A stretch of DNA of 64,000 bases, taken from a virus. Under the pieces are notes generated by a model, which was given only the letters and a program-made list of their open reading frames with translations, had not been told where the DNA came from and searched no databases. Positions within the stretch are counted from its first letter, which is position 1. Every line of letters begins with the position of its first letter. Of the stretch, positions 44,388-50,681 are shown one piece after another. The translations under genes were made by a program, and so were the position numbers. The stretch is from positions 1 to 64,000 of IMG/VR virus record IMGVR_UViG_3300027387_000003. One strand, 5' to 3'.

Positions 44388-45301
44388 TGACTATAGAGGA
44401 AATGAAAGACACTCTTGTTAGTTTAGGTCTTAGTGTCAACGACACTCGTGGCGATGAGATTCAGATTAACTGCCCTGCTCATAAAGAGCGTACAGGCAAA
44501 GAAGATAGAAACCCATCGCTATGGATAAATGCCGATAGTGGTGCGTTCATATGTTTTTCTTGTCAGTGGAAGGGAAACATCTACACACTTATAGAGCAGG
44601 TTGGTGGTGTAGCTGGTGGTGGCAATTTAGATTTAGCAGCAAGAGTTGAGTCATCTTTGCGTTCTCGTTTTCAACGCCTTACAAACCCCAAAGACCAAAA
44701 GCAAGAAGAGCCAGTTATCATCCACGAGTCTATGCTTAGTGCGTTTAAAGGAGTGCCTGGAGCTACATGTTTAAGTAGAGGCTTGTTACCAGACCTTGTT
44801 TGGAAGTATGGCGTACGTTGGAACTCTACTGACAAGTCTTGGATTATTCCTATTAGAGACCCACTAACTAATAAGCTTATGGGATGGCAGGAGAAAGGCC
44901 ATGAACGTCGCATTTTTAAAAACACTACACGTGTAAAGAAAGGCGACGCCTTGTTCGGTTACGACCTCTACGAGGGCGGAGACATGATTGTTGTTGAATC
45001 ACCTTTAGATGTTATCCGTTTAGCTTCTGTGGGTTTTCCAGGGGGCGTAGCGGTATATGGATGCATAGTCTCTGACATGCAGTTTAATTTAATTCGCGGT
45101 GGTCAGCGTGTAATTTTTGCAATGGACAATGATAAGGCTGGTAATGAGGCTACTCGCGACCTGCTTAAGCGGGCAAAAGAGTATGGCCTTGAGTGCTGGT
45201 TATTTAACTATTCGCAAACAGATATGAAAGACGTTGGCGGAATGTCTCAAGCTGAGATAGTCTGGGGACTTGAAAACGCCACCCATATGTTAAGGAGTTA
45301 A
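44387..45301 (+). CDS. dnaG: DNA primase DnaG-like
   Basis: 304 aa. Zinc site CPAH...CFSC (C29, H32, C56, C59), as in CHC2 primases, then the catalytic TOPRIM domain with 'VVESPLD' (202-208) and 'AMDNDKAG' (245-252). It lacks the long C-terminal helicase-binding domain of cellular DnaG, common in phage primases. Lays down RNA primers for lagging-strand synthesis. Confidence 0.92.
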   Translation: MTIEEMKDTLVSLGLSVNDTRGDEIQINCPAHKERTGKEDRNPSLWINADSGAFICFSCQWKGNIYTLIEQVGGVAGGGNLDLAARVESSLRSRFQRLTNPKDQKQEEPVIIHESMLSAFKGVPGATCLSRGLLPDLVWKYGVRWNSTDKSWIIPIRDPLTNKLMGWQEKGHERRIFKNTTRVKKGDALFGYDLYEGGDMIVVESPLDVIRLASVGFPGGVAVYGCIVSDMQFNLIRGGQRVIFAMDNDKAGNEATRDLLKRAKEYGLECWLFNYSQTDMKDVGGMSQAEIVWGLENATHMLRS

Positions 45302-45302
45302 A

Positions 45303-45839
45303 ATGATTATTGGTCTATGTGGATATGCACAGTCAGGTAAAGATTCAGTTGCTGAGATACTGGTTAATAATTATGGGTACACCCGTGTTGCTTTTGCTGA
45401 CCCTATCCGAGAACTTCTGTATGAGATGAACCCTACAGTTAAAGATGGTGGCTACAGACTTCAAGGAGTTGTAGATGGTTATGGTTGGGATGTAGCAAAG
45501 ACTGCTTTCCCTGAAGTCAGAGCCCTTCTACAGAACCTAGGCGTAGGCGCTCGCAAAGTATTTGGTGAGCATTTCTGGGTACATCAAGCTTTGCGTCAAG
45601 TTCATTGGGAAGGCAACTTTGTTATTACTGATGTCAGATACCCTAACGAAGCTAAAGAAATTAGAGAGTACGATGACGCACAGATTTGGCGTATAAAGCG
45701 CACAGGTATAGAACCAGTAAACACTCATGCATCAGAGACTGCTATGGATGGTGAAAAGGTTGACCAGATATTCCTCAACAATGGTACGCTTGAAGACTTA
45801 GCGGTATTAATTGGAACAAGAATGAGAGCTTACGTATGA
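45303..45839 (+). CDS. deoxynucleoside monophosphate kinase
   Basis: 178 aa. P-loop 'GYAQSGKDS' (7-15), 'VAFADPIRELLYEM', 'LLQNLGVGARKVFGEHFW' and 'VITDVRYPNEAKEI' match the T4 gp1-like dNMP kinase family. It would raise dNDP pools for phage DNA synthesis. Located between primase and helicase genes; ATGA-type overlap with the next gene. Confidence 0.88.
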   Translation: MIIGLCGYAQSGKDSVAEILVNNYGYTRVAFADPIRELLYEMNPTVKDGGYRLQGVVDGYGWDVAKTAFPEVRALLQNLGVGARKVFGEHFWVHQALRQVHWEGNFVITDVRYPNEAKEIREYDDAQIWRIKRTGIEPVNTHASETAMDGEKVDQIFLNNGTLEDLAVLIGTRMRAYV

Positions 45840-46066
45840 TTGATTATCAGTATTGGTCTTGGTTACTAGCCGCTATTGGCGTAACTGGTATTTTCTTTGT
45901 AGGTAGAAAAACTATTTGGGGATGGCTAATCCTCTGTCTTAATGAGTGTCTTTGGATTGTCTACGCTTTAACAACAGACCAGTATGGGTTCATTGTTGCC
46001 GCTGTTGCCTACGGAATTGTTTACATCAAGTCCTATCTCCACTGGCGTAAAGATGAGCTACGATAA
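45836..46066 (+). CDS. small membrane protein (three helices)
   Basis: 76 aa, hydrophobic segments at about 7-23, 28-45 and 49-66, ending in a basic helix. 'YWSWLLAAIGVTGIFFVGRK' and 'WGWLILCLNECLWIVYAL' resemble small PnuC-like half-transporter proteins found in actinophages. Transport function is not shown. Overlaps both neighbours. Confidence 0.6.
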   Translation: MIDYQYWSWLLAAIGVTGIFFVGRKTIWGWLILCLNECLWIVYALTTDQYGFIVAAVAYGIVYIKSYLHWRKDELR

Positions 46067-46343
46067 AAACTGCGCGGGCCATTGTTGGACCTGGGCGCGT
46101 AAAGATTTAGACTGGGTTACAGAAGAGGGTAAGCACTTTAAAGGTATGTATGTGGTCTGGCGTTGTGGTCACTGCATGAAGATGGGCCAGATTTTATTTG
46201 AGTACGATGCGGTAGAGCACGAGAAGCGAATACAAGGTTCTCAGCAAGGGTTTGCTAGAGTTCACGGTAGAGGTAAGTGCCCTGCTCAGAAGTATGGTGC
46301 AAAGCCAGCACCTAAGAAGAAGGAGTATAGCTATGACTTTTAA
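46053..46343 (+). CDS. small zinc-binding protein
   Basis: 96 aa from ATG 46053; longer reading would overlap the membrane protein gene. Cys/His at 'NCAGHCWTW' and 'WRCGHCMKMG', plus Cys in 'GRGKCPAQ', suggest one or two zinc sites. C-terminus Lys-rich. Ribosome site is weak, consistent with coupled translation. It directly precedes the SNF2 helicase gene. Function unknown. Confidence 0.65.
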   Translation: MSYDKNCAGHCWTWARKDLDWVTEEGKHFKGMYVVWRCGHCMKMGQILFEYDAVEHEKRIQGSQQGFARVHGRGKCPAQKYGAKPAPKKKEYSYDF

Positions 46344-47925
46344 GGGGACTTTACTTCCTTATCAGCCAGAGGCTGTAGACCGCATGGTTGAACGTCACAA
46401 GGTGCTAGTGGCCTATGACCTAGGCCTTGGTAAAACTGTTATTACTATTGCAGCCATAGAACGTTTGATGGATGAGAACAAAGTTACAGAGCCAGGTCTT
46501 ATAATCTGCTTATCCTCATTAAAATACCAGTGGGCTAATCAGATTGAGAAATTTACCGATGGAACTTCTAAAGCTTTGGTCATTGATGGAACGCCAAAGA
46601 AGCGGGCAGCCCAATACGCAGAAGCTATGGACTGGAGGAATTCAGGGGTTGATTACATCATTCTTAACTACGAGCAAGTTGTTAACGACTGGGATACCAT
46701 CAAGGACCTACCACGAGGATTCGTTGTCCTTGACGAAGCCACAGCTATTAAGTCTTTCAAGTCCAAACGTTCCCGAGCAGTAAAGAAGCTAATCAATGCT
46801 AAATATAGATATGCACTCACTGGTACTCCGATTGAAAATGGTAAGCCTGAAGAGTTGTACAGCATTATGCAATTTGTTGACGCCAGCGTACTTGGTCGGT
46901 TTGACATCTTTGACGCTGCTTTTATTGTAAGAAACTCTTGGGGAGCACCTCAGTATTACCGCAACCTTTCTACCCTACACACAAGGATGAAGGAAGTCTG
47001 CGTACGTAAGGCGCAGAAAGACCCAGATGTGTCGCCTTATCTACCTGACACCATCCATAAAGACCCTATAAAAATTGTCTTTGATAGAGCATGCTCAAAG
47101 TTATACACACGCATCTCACAAGATTTGTTAGCGGACCTTGATGAAGCTCAAGACTTGTTTGGTTCTAACTTCAACGTAATGGCGCACTACGGCATGGAGT
47201 CCACACGTGGTGGGCCACAGGATGAGATGCGTGGAAAAATTATGTCTAAGATTGGAGCATTAAAAATGCTCTGCTCACACCCAGAGTTATTAAAGAGTAG
47301 CGCTGCAAAGTTTAAACTAATGTCAGGAGAGGGTTCTGCTTATGTCACTGAACTGGTTGATGGGGGTCTTCTTGATAGTGTTGGTAACTCGCCTAAGCTT
47401 GACTATCTTACTCAGTATGTTAAGGACTTCTTGGACCAGAATCAGGAAAACAAAGTAGTCATATTTGCTACCTACGTAGACATGCTTGACAAGATTGCCG
47501 AGGCTCTAGGGCCAGAGCAGTGCCGACTATACTCAGGGAAACTAGATGCTAAAACTAAAGAAGATAACAAAGTTGCTTTTAATAGCGACCCTACTGTTCG
47601 TGTTCTTATTTCTTCCGATGCTGGCGGTTATGGTGTAGACCTACCTGCAGCTAACATGCTGATTAACTATGACCTACCGTGGTCATCAGGTACCGCCACA
47701 CAGCGTAACGGACGTATTAAGAGAGCCTCATCAACTTGGCCCTCTATCGTAATTCAAGATATAGTTATCGCAGGGTCCATTGAAGAACGTCAATGGGAAG
47801 CCCTACAACAAAAGAGTTCTATTGCTAACGCTATTATTGATGGCGAAGGAGTAGATGATGATGAAACTAAGGTGTCAATGTCTGTAGGAAGCCTAAAGTC
47901 CTTCCTTCAGTCATCTAACGTCTAG
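46333..47925 (+). CDS. SNF2-type superfamily 2 helicase
   Basis: 530 aa from ATG 46333 (AAGGAG site). Motif I 'DLGLGKT' (29-35), motif II 'VLDEATAIK' (132-140), motif III 'ALTGTP' (161-166), motif V/VI 'GGYGVDLPAANMLINYDLPW' and 'QRNGRIKR'. Phage helicases of this type act in recombination, repair or remodelling of replication forks. No additional nuclease domain is present. Ends just before the tRNA cluster, with no gap. Confidence 0.9.
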   Translation: MTFKGTLLPYQPEAVDRMVERHKVLVAYDLGLGKTVITIAAIERLMDENKVTEPGLIICLSSLKYQWANQIEKFTDGTSKALVIDGTPKKRAAQYAEAMDWRNSGVDYIILNYEQVVNDWDTIKDLPRGFVVLDEATAIKSFKSKRSRAVKKLINAKYRYALTGTPIENGKPEELYSIMQFVDASVLGRFDIFDAAFIVRNSWGAPQYYRNLSTLHTRMKEVCVRKAQKDPDVSPYLPDTIHKDPIKIVFDRACSKLYTRISQDLLADLDEAQDLFGSNFNVMAHYGMESTRGGPQDEMRGKIMSKIGALKMLCSHPELLKSSAAKFKLMSGEGSAYVTELVDGGLLDSVGNSPKLDYLTQYVKDFLDQNQENKVVIFATYVDMLDKIAEALGPEQCRLYSGKLDAKTKEDNKVAFNSDPTVRVLISSDAGGYGVDLPAANMLINYDLPWSSGTATQRNGRIKRASSTWPSIVIQDIVIAGSIEERQWEALQQKSSIANAIIDGEGVDDDETKVSMSVGSLKSFLQSSNV

Positions 47926-47998
47926 TGCCCCATAGCTCAGTTGGCAGAGCATCGCACTGTTAATGCGAGTGTCCCTGGTTCGAGTCCAGGTGGGGCAG
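47926..47998 (+). tRNA. tRNA-Asn (anticodon GTT)
   Basis: Full cloverleaf: acceptor TGCCCCA/TGGGGCA, D stem GCTC/GAGC, anticodon stem TCGCA/TGCGA with loop CTGTTAA, T arm CCTGG-TTCGAGT-CCAGG. Discriminator G; the following bases are CAA, so CCA would be added after transcription. Confidence 0.95.
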
Positions 47999-48002
47999 CA
48001 AT

Positions 48003-48078
48003 GCGGTTGTAGCTCAGTTGGTAGAGCGGCACCTTGCCAAGGTGCAGGTCGCGAGTTCGAGCCTCGTCAACCGCTCCA
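48003..48078 (+). tRNA. tRNA-Gly (anticodon GCC)
   Basis: Cloverleaf: acceptor GCGGTTG/CAACCGC, D stem GCTC/GAGC, anticodon stem GCACC/GGTGC with loop TTGCCAA, T arm GCGAG-TTCGAGC-CTCGT (one G-T pair). Discriminator T and an encoded CCA at 48076-48078. Confidence 0.95.
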
Positions 48079-48079
48079 T

Positions 48080-48103
48080 TCCCCATTCGTCTAATGGCAG
48101 GAT
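48080..48103 (+). pseudogene. 5' half of a broken tRNA
   Basis: TCCCCAT (48080-48086) then TC, D stem GTCT, loop AATGGCA and GGAT (48089-48103) fit the 5' third of a Glu/Asp-type tRNA. No anticodon or T arm follows in register. The acceptor part pairs with 48671-48677 on the far side of the HNH gene and tRNA-Gln. Likely a relict. Confidence 0.5.
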
Positions 48104-48128
48104 TAGAACCTACTTTAGCGGTACGAGT

Positions 48129-48153
48129 CCTTAATATAGGTATACCCTTAAGG
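48129..48153. promoter_or_regulatory. inverted repeat just before the HNH gene
   Basis: CCTTAA (48129-48134) and TTAAGG (48148-48153) flank a palindrome GGTATACC (48139-48146), ending one base before the HNH start. It could be an operator or an mRNA hairpin that limits HNH translation; no spaced ribosome site is evident otherwise. Confidence 0.35.
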
Positions 48154-48154
48154 C

Positions 48155-48634
48155 ATGAAACCTTGTTCCAGATGTGGCAAAGATAAACCACTAGAAAGCT
48201 ATAACAAAAAACGAGTCAACAAAGACGGTTCTATTGGTTATCAGCCTTATTGTAAAGAGTGTCAAAAGTCCTGGTACTCCAAGTACTACCACACTGACCC
48301 TGCTGAAAAAGCTAGGCTATATAACAGAAATAAGACTAATCGCCTAGCTCTTAGGGATTTGGTTAATAAAGCTAAAGACAAACCTTGCGCTGATTGTGGG
48401 GTTCAATATCCTTATTATGTTATGCAGTTTGACCATTTGGACCGCAGTCAAAAAAGTTTCACCATCTCAACCGCCTCTAGAAATGGAACTACCTTAGCTC
48501 GTATGGTTGAAGAGATATCTAAATGTGATGTAGTATGCGCTAATTGCCACATGGAAAGAACATTCGGGCATTTAAACCCAATGGCAGATGGTGTAACTGG
48601 CAACACGCCTGGCTCTGGACCAGGAGACTTCTAG
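48155..48634 (+). CDS. HNH homing-type endonuclease
   Basis: 159 aa. Zinc pairs C4/C7 and C33/C36 form an N-terminal ribbon. The HNH core is 'CADCG' (78-82), 'FDHLD' (92-96) and 'CANCHMER' (128-135). These free-standing HNH genes are usually mobile and cut DNA at a recognition site. The last 17 codons (from about residue 143) lie within the tRNA-Gln gene, so its C-terminus is read from tRNA sequence, pointing to recent insertion beside the tRNA. Flanked by 9-base direct repeats. Confidence 0.85.
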   Translation: MKPCSRCGKDKPLESYNKKRVNKDGSIGYQPYCKECQKSWYSKYYHTDPAEKARLYNRNKTNRLALRDLVNKAKDKPCADCGVQYPYYVMQFDHLDRSQKSFTISTASRNGTTLARMVEEISKCDVVCANCHMERTFGHLNPMADGVTGNTPGSGPGDF

Positions 48635-48655
48635 GTTCGACCCCTAGTCTGCCAG
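48582..48655 (+). tRNA. tRNA-Gln (anticodon CTG)
   Basis: Cloverleaf with acceptor TGGCAGA/TCTGCCA, D stem GTGT/ACAC, anticodon stem CCTGG/CCAGG with loop CTCTGGA, T arm CTAGG-TTCGACC-CCTAG, discriminator G. CCA not encoded. It overlaps the 3' end of the HNH gene on the same strand. Confidence 0.93.
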
Positions 48656-48658
48656 CTT

Positions 48659-48678
48659 TTCGAGTCCTTGGTGGGGAG
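48659..48678 (+). pseudogene. 3' half of a broken tRNA
   Basis: Sequence TTCGAGTCCTTG (48659-48670) followed by GTGGGGA (48671-48677) and G looks like T loop, 3' T stem, acceptor and discriminator of a tRNA whose 5' half lies at 48080. The 5' T stem is missing. Contains the second copy of the direct repeat CGAGTCCTT (48661-48669; first copy 48124-48132). Confidence 0.45.
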
Positions 48679-48683
48679 CGTTT

Positions 48684-48708
48684 ACACCCAACACCTATTG
48701 TTGGGTGT
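48684..48708. promoter_or_regulatory. palindrome upstream of the RHH gene (possible operator)
   Basis: ACACCCAAC (48684-48692) and GTTGGGTGT (48700-48708) form a perfect nine-base inverted repeat, 13 bases before the ATG of a ribbon-helix-helix regulator. Such regulators often bind palindromes at their own promoter. It could also be a terminator-like hairpin, but no T-run follows. Confidence 0.45.
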
Positions 48709-48721
48709 GTACACTTATACA

Positions 48722-48868
48722 ATGCCTAACGCACCTAAGACTCCGACGCGTACCATCCGCGTATCAGACCAGCTATGGACTGCTGTCCAGAAGAAAGCTG
48801 CAGCTGAAAAGATTACGGTTACCAGCATTATCATTGATGCTTTAGAAACCTATATTAAAGAAGACTAA
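48722..48868 (+). CDS. ribbon-helix-helix (Arc/CopG-type) DNA-binding protein
   Basis: 48 aa from ATG 48722. 'TRTIRVSDQLWTAVQKKAAA' gives the short beta strand and first helix of the RHH fold; 'ITVTSIIIDALETYI' is the second helix. Such dimers repress their own and other operons. No ribosome site is present, so translation may be leaderless or coupled to upstream hairpin. May regulate the replication/late genes. Confidence 0.75.
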   Translation: MPNAPKTPTRTIRVSDQLWTAVQKKAAAEKITVTSIIIDALETYIKED

Positions 48869-48872
48869 TCAA

Positions 48873-49016
48873 ATGGGAAAACACCACGATAAGATTGCTA
48901 AGGCTTTAGAACAACGCCAGGCAGCTACTCCTAACGGAGCTGGCTACAAGAAGCCAGGCTCTATGAATAAAAAGAAAACAGGTTTTAGAGGACATCGCGC
49001 TAAGGGTGCTAAATAA
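48873..49016 (+). CDS. small basic hypothetical protein
   Basis: 47 aa, Lys/Gly/Arg/His-rich ('GKHHDKIAKALEQRQ', 'GFRGHRAKGAK'). Short intergenic spacing after the RHH gene. Likely expressed with it. No family recognised. Confidence 0.55.
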   Translation: MGKHHDKIAKALEQRQAATPNGAGYKKPGSMNKKKTGFRGHRAKGAK

Positions 49017-49017
49017 C

Positions 49018-49046
49018 TTGACAGCCTTCTAGGCATCCATTAAGTT
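49018..49046 (+). promoter_or_regulatory. possible promoter
   Basis: TTGACA at 49019-49024 matches the consensus -35 hexamer; 17 bases later TAAGTT is a poor -10 match. It would serve the gene at 49078. Only the -35 is convincing. Confidence 0.3.
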
Positions 49047-49077
49047 CTGTCCTAACAACCTAAACGTTAGGAAACTT

Positions 49078-49470
49078 ATGAATCAAGATGCCGTAGTAGA
49101 AGATGTAAAACAGTTTACAGTTCTCAAAGACCAGATTACACAACTGACAGAACGTCAGACAATTATTAAAAAGCGCCTCACTGAAACTATTGATGAGTTT
49201 GGTGTAGAAGACGAAAAAGGTCACATTGTTCTTAACTACAATGAAGACCAGCAGATAATGAAGCAACGTCGTGTATCTAAAAACCTAGACCTTGCTGCTG
49301 CAGAAATTATTCTTAACAAAAAAGGTATTAAAGATACCTGTATTAAAATGATTCCCACCCTTGATGAATCAGCAATCATGGCTGCGTTTTATAACGGTCA
49401 CTTGTCAGAAGAAGACATTGATACTATGTTCCCATCTAAGGTAAGTTACGCGTTCATCGTAGGGAAGTAA
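49078..49470 (+). CDS. hypothetical coiled-coil protein
   Basis: 130 aa. N-terminal 45 residues are a helical coiled coil ('LKDQITQLTERQTIIKKRL'). The rest has alternating strands and helices. Located before the HTH protein and ssDNA-binding protein; similar actinophage genes lie near DNA polymerase. Function unknown. Ends directly before the next ATG. Confidence 0.6.
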   Translation: MNQDAVVEDVKQFTVLKDQITQLTERQTIIKKRLTETIDEFGVEDEKGHIVLNYNEDQQIMKQRRVSKNLDLAAAEIILNKKGIKDTCIKMIPTLDESAIMAAFYNGHLSEEDIDTMFPSKVSYAFIVGK

Positions 49471-49926
49471 ATGACCGATAAGATTGACAACTTCTTATCT
49501 GATTTGGATGAGTACTATCCAAACAGTAAGCGCAAGCGTCGCGTAAAAGAAGAGAAGGTAAATAAAAAAGATTCTGATTGGACAATCAATCCAATTAAGA
49601 AGACGTTACCTAATGGTAGGGACATGGAGTTCTACACCATTGGTGCGTTAGCGGTAGCGTTAGGTCGCCCACTTGTTACTATCCGTTACTGGATGAAAGA
49701 GGGTTATCTACCTGCTCCCTCTTATCGCTTAGGTGATAAGAAAGATGCCACGGGAAAGGAAATCAAAGGCCGTAGGTTATACTCACGGTCCCAGATTGAC
49801 GCAGCAGTTACGTTGTTTGGAAAGGCTGGCGCCCTAGATAAAACTAGGATAAAGTGGCCCAACCAGCAATTGACTGATGCAATTGCAGAGGCGTGGAGTA
49901 ACATCCGCGCAGAAGAAACTAAATAA
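49471..49926 (+). CDS. MerR-type helix-turn-helix DNA-binding protein
   Basis: 151 aa. 'IGALAVALGRPLVTIRYWMK' followed by 'EGYLPAPSYR' has the MerR/excisionase winged-helix signature (HTH plus wing). Basic N-terminal tail (KRKRRVKEEK). No effector domain, so it resembles phage Xis-like or replication-associated DNA-binding proteins. Upstream of the ssDNA-binding protein gene. Confidence 0.72.
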   Translation: MTDKIDNFLSDLDEYYPNSKRKRRVKEEKVNKKDSDWTINPIKKTLPNGRDMEFYTIGALAVALGRPLVTIRYWMKEGYLPAPSYRLGDKKDATGKEIKGRRLYSRSQIDAAVTLFGKAGALDKTRIKWPNQQLTDAIAEAWSNIRAEETK

Positions 49927-49950
49927 AAACCACTAAAACAAAGGAAACAA

Positions 49951-50616
49951 ATGGCTATCAATAGAACAGATGAATACATGCCTGCTACTGATGACTTTAC
50001 AATCGACGCAGTTGTCGAGGGTCGTCCAGAGCAAGCAACATCTTCAGCAGTACAATCAGGTTGGGATGCAGCAGATAAGCTCTCAACTTCTTCAGGTGAC
50101 TTTCCAACAGAGTTTAAGTTCACTGATGGTGAGTTCACAGTAATTAAGTTCATCGACCAAAACGGTCCTTTTGCAATTTACAAGCAACACTTCCTACAGC
50201 AAAAAACTGTTGGTAAGCGTTCATACGTTTCTCTTGGGGCTAACGACCCATTGTGCACAAAGCTTGGCAGCAAGCCTGAAGACAAGCGAGCATTTACAAT
50301 TGCCGTTATTACACCCTCAGGTGTACAACGTCAGATGCTAATTGCAAGCCCACGTTTGTATAAGACACTTCACTCTGCAGAGTTTTCACCACAAGGTCCA
50401 TTGACCAAGAACTACTGGGCAATCAGCCGTACAGGCAAGATGCAACAGACTGTTTACAACCTTAACTCAATCAAGCCACGCGACCTCCTAGAAGACTGGG
50501 GCATTGATGAGAAGATGGCAGAAGATGGCGTAGCAGCTATCAAGCCTTTCGAGCGCTCTGTAATTAAGGAGCACACTTGGGAAGAGCTTGAAGAAATTGC
50601 CAACTCCCTTCTCTAA
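49951..50616 (+). CDS. ssDNA-binding-like protein
   Basis: 221 aa. 'VIKFIDQNGPFAIYKQHFL', 'GKRSYVSLG' and 'DPLCTKLGSKPEDKRAFTI' resemble the single-stranded DNA-binding protein family of actinophages, where a CPLC-type zinc knuckle lies at this point; here only one Cys of the knuckle (C in DPLC) remains, so zinc binding may be lost. It ends with an acidic tail, as phage SSBs do, and precedes DNA polymerase. Assignment is by pattern recognition. Confidence 0.65.
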   Translation: MAINRTDEYMPATDDFTIDAVVEGRPEQATSSAVQSGWDAADKLSTSSGDFPTEFKFTDGEFTVIKFIDQNGPFAIYKQHFLQQKTVGKRSYVSLGANDPLCTKLGSKPEDKRAFTIAVITPSGVQRQMLIASPRLYKTLHSAEFSPQGPLTKNYWAISRTGKMQQTVYNLNSIKPRDLLEDWGIDEKMAEDGVAAIKPFERSVIKEHTWEELEEIANSLL

Positions 50617-50628
50617 TTTCTAGTAGTA

Positions 50629-50672
50629 GGCTGGGGGCAACACGTGCTAAGACCCCCAGCCTTCTTCTATTT
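50629..50672 (+). terminator. rho-independent-like terminator before DNA polymerase
   Basis: GGCTGGGGG (50629-50637) pairs with CCCCCAGCC (50653-50661), then TTCTTCTATTT. Long loop of 15 bases. It separates the ssDNA-binding protein from the polymerase operon. Confidence 0.78.
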
Positions 50673-50681
50673 AAGGAACCT

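Noticed and set aside
48722-50616. RHH and MerR-like proteins as a lysogeny switch
   Set aside because: No integrase, CI-type repressor or attachment site is seen in the window; these small DNA-binding proteins are also common in strictly lytic phages.
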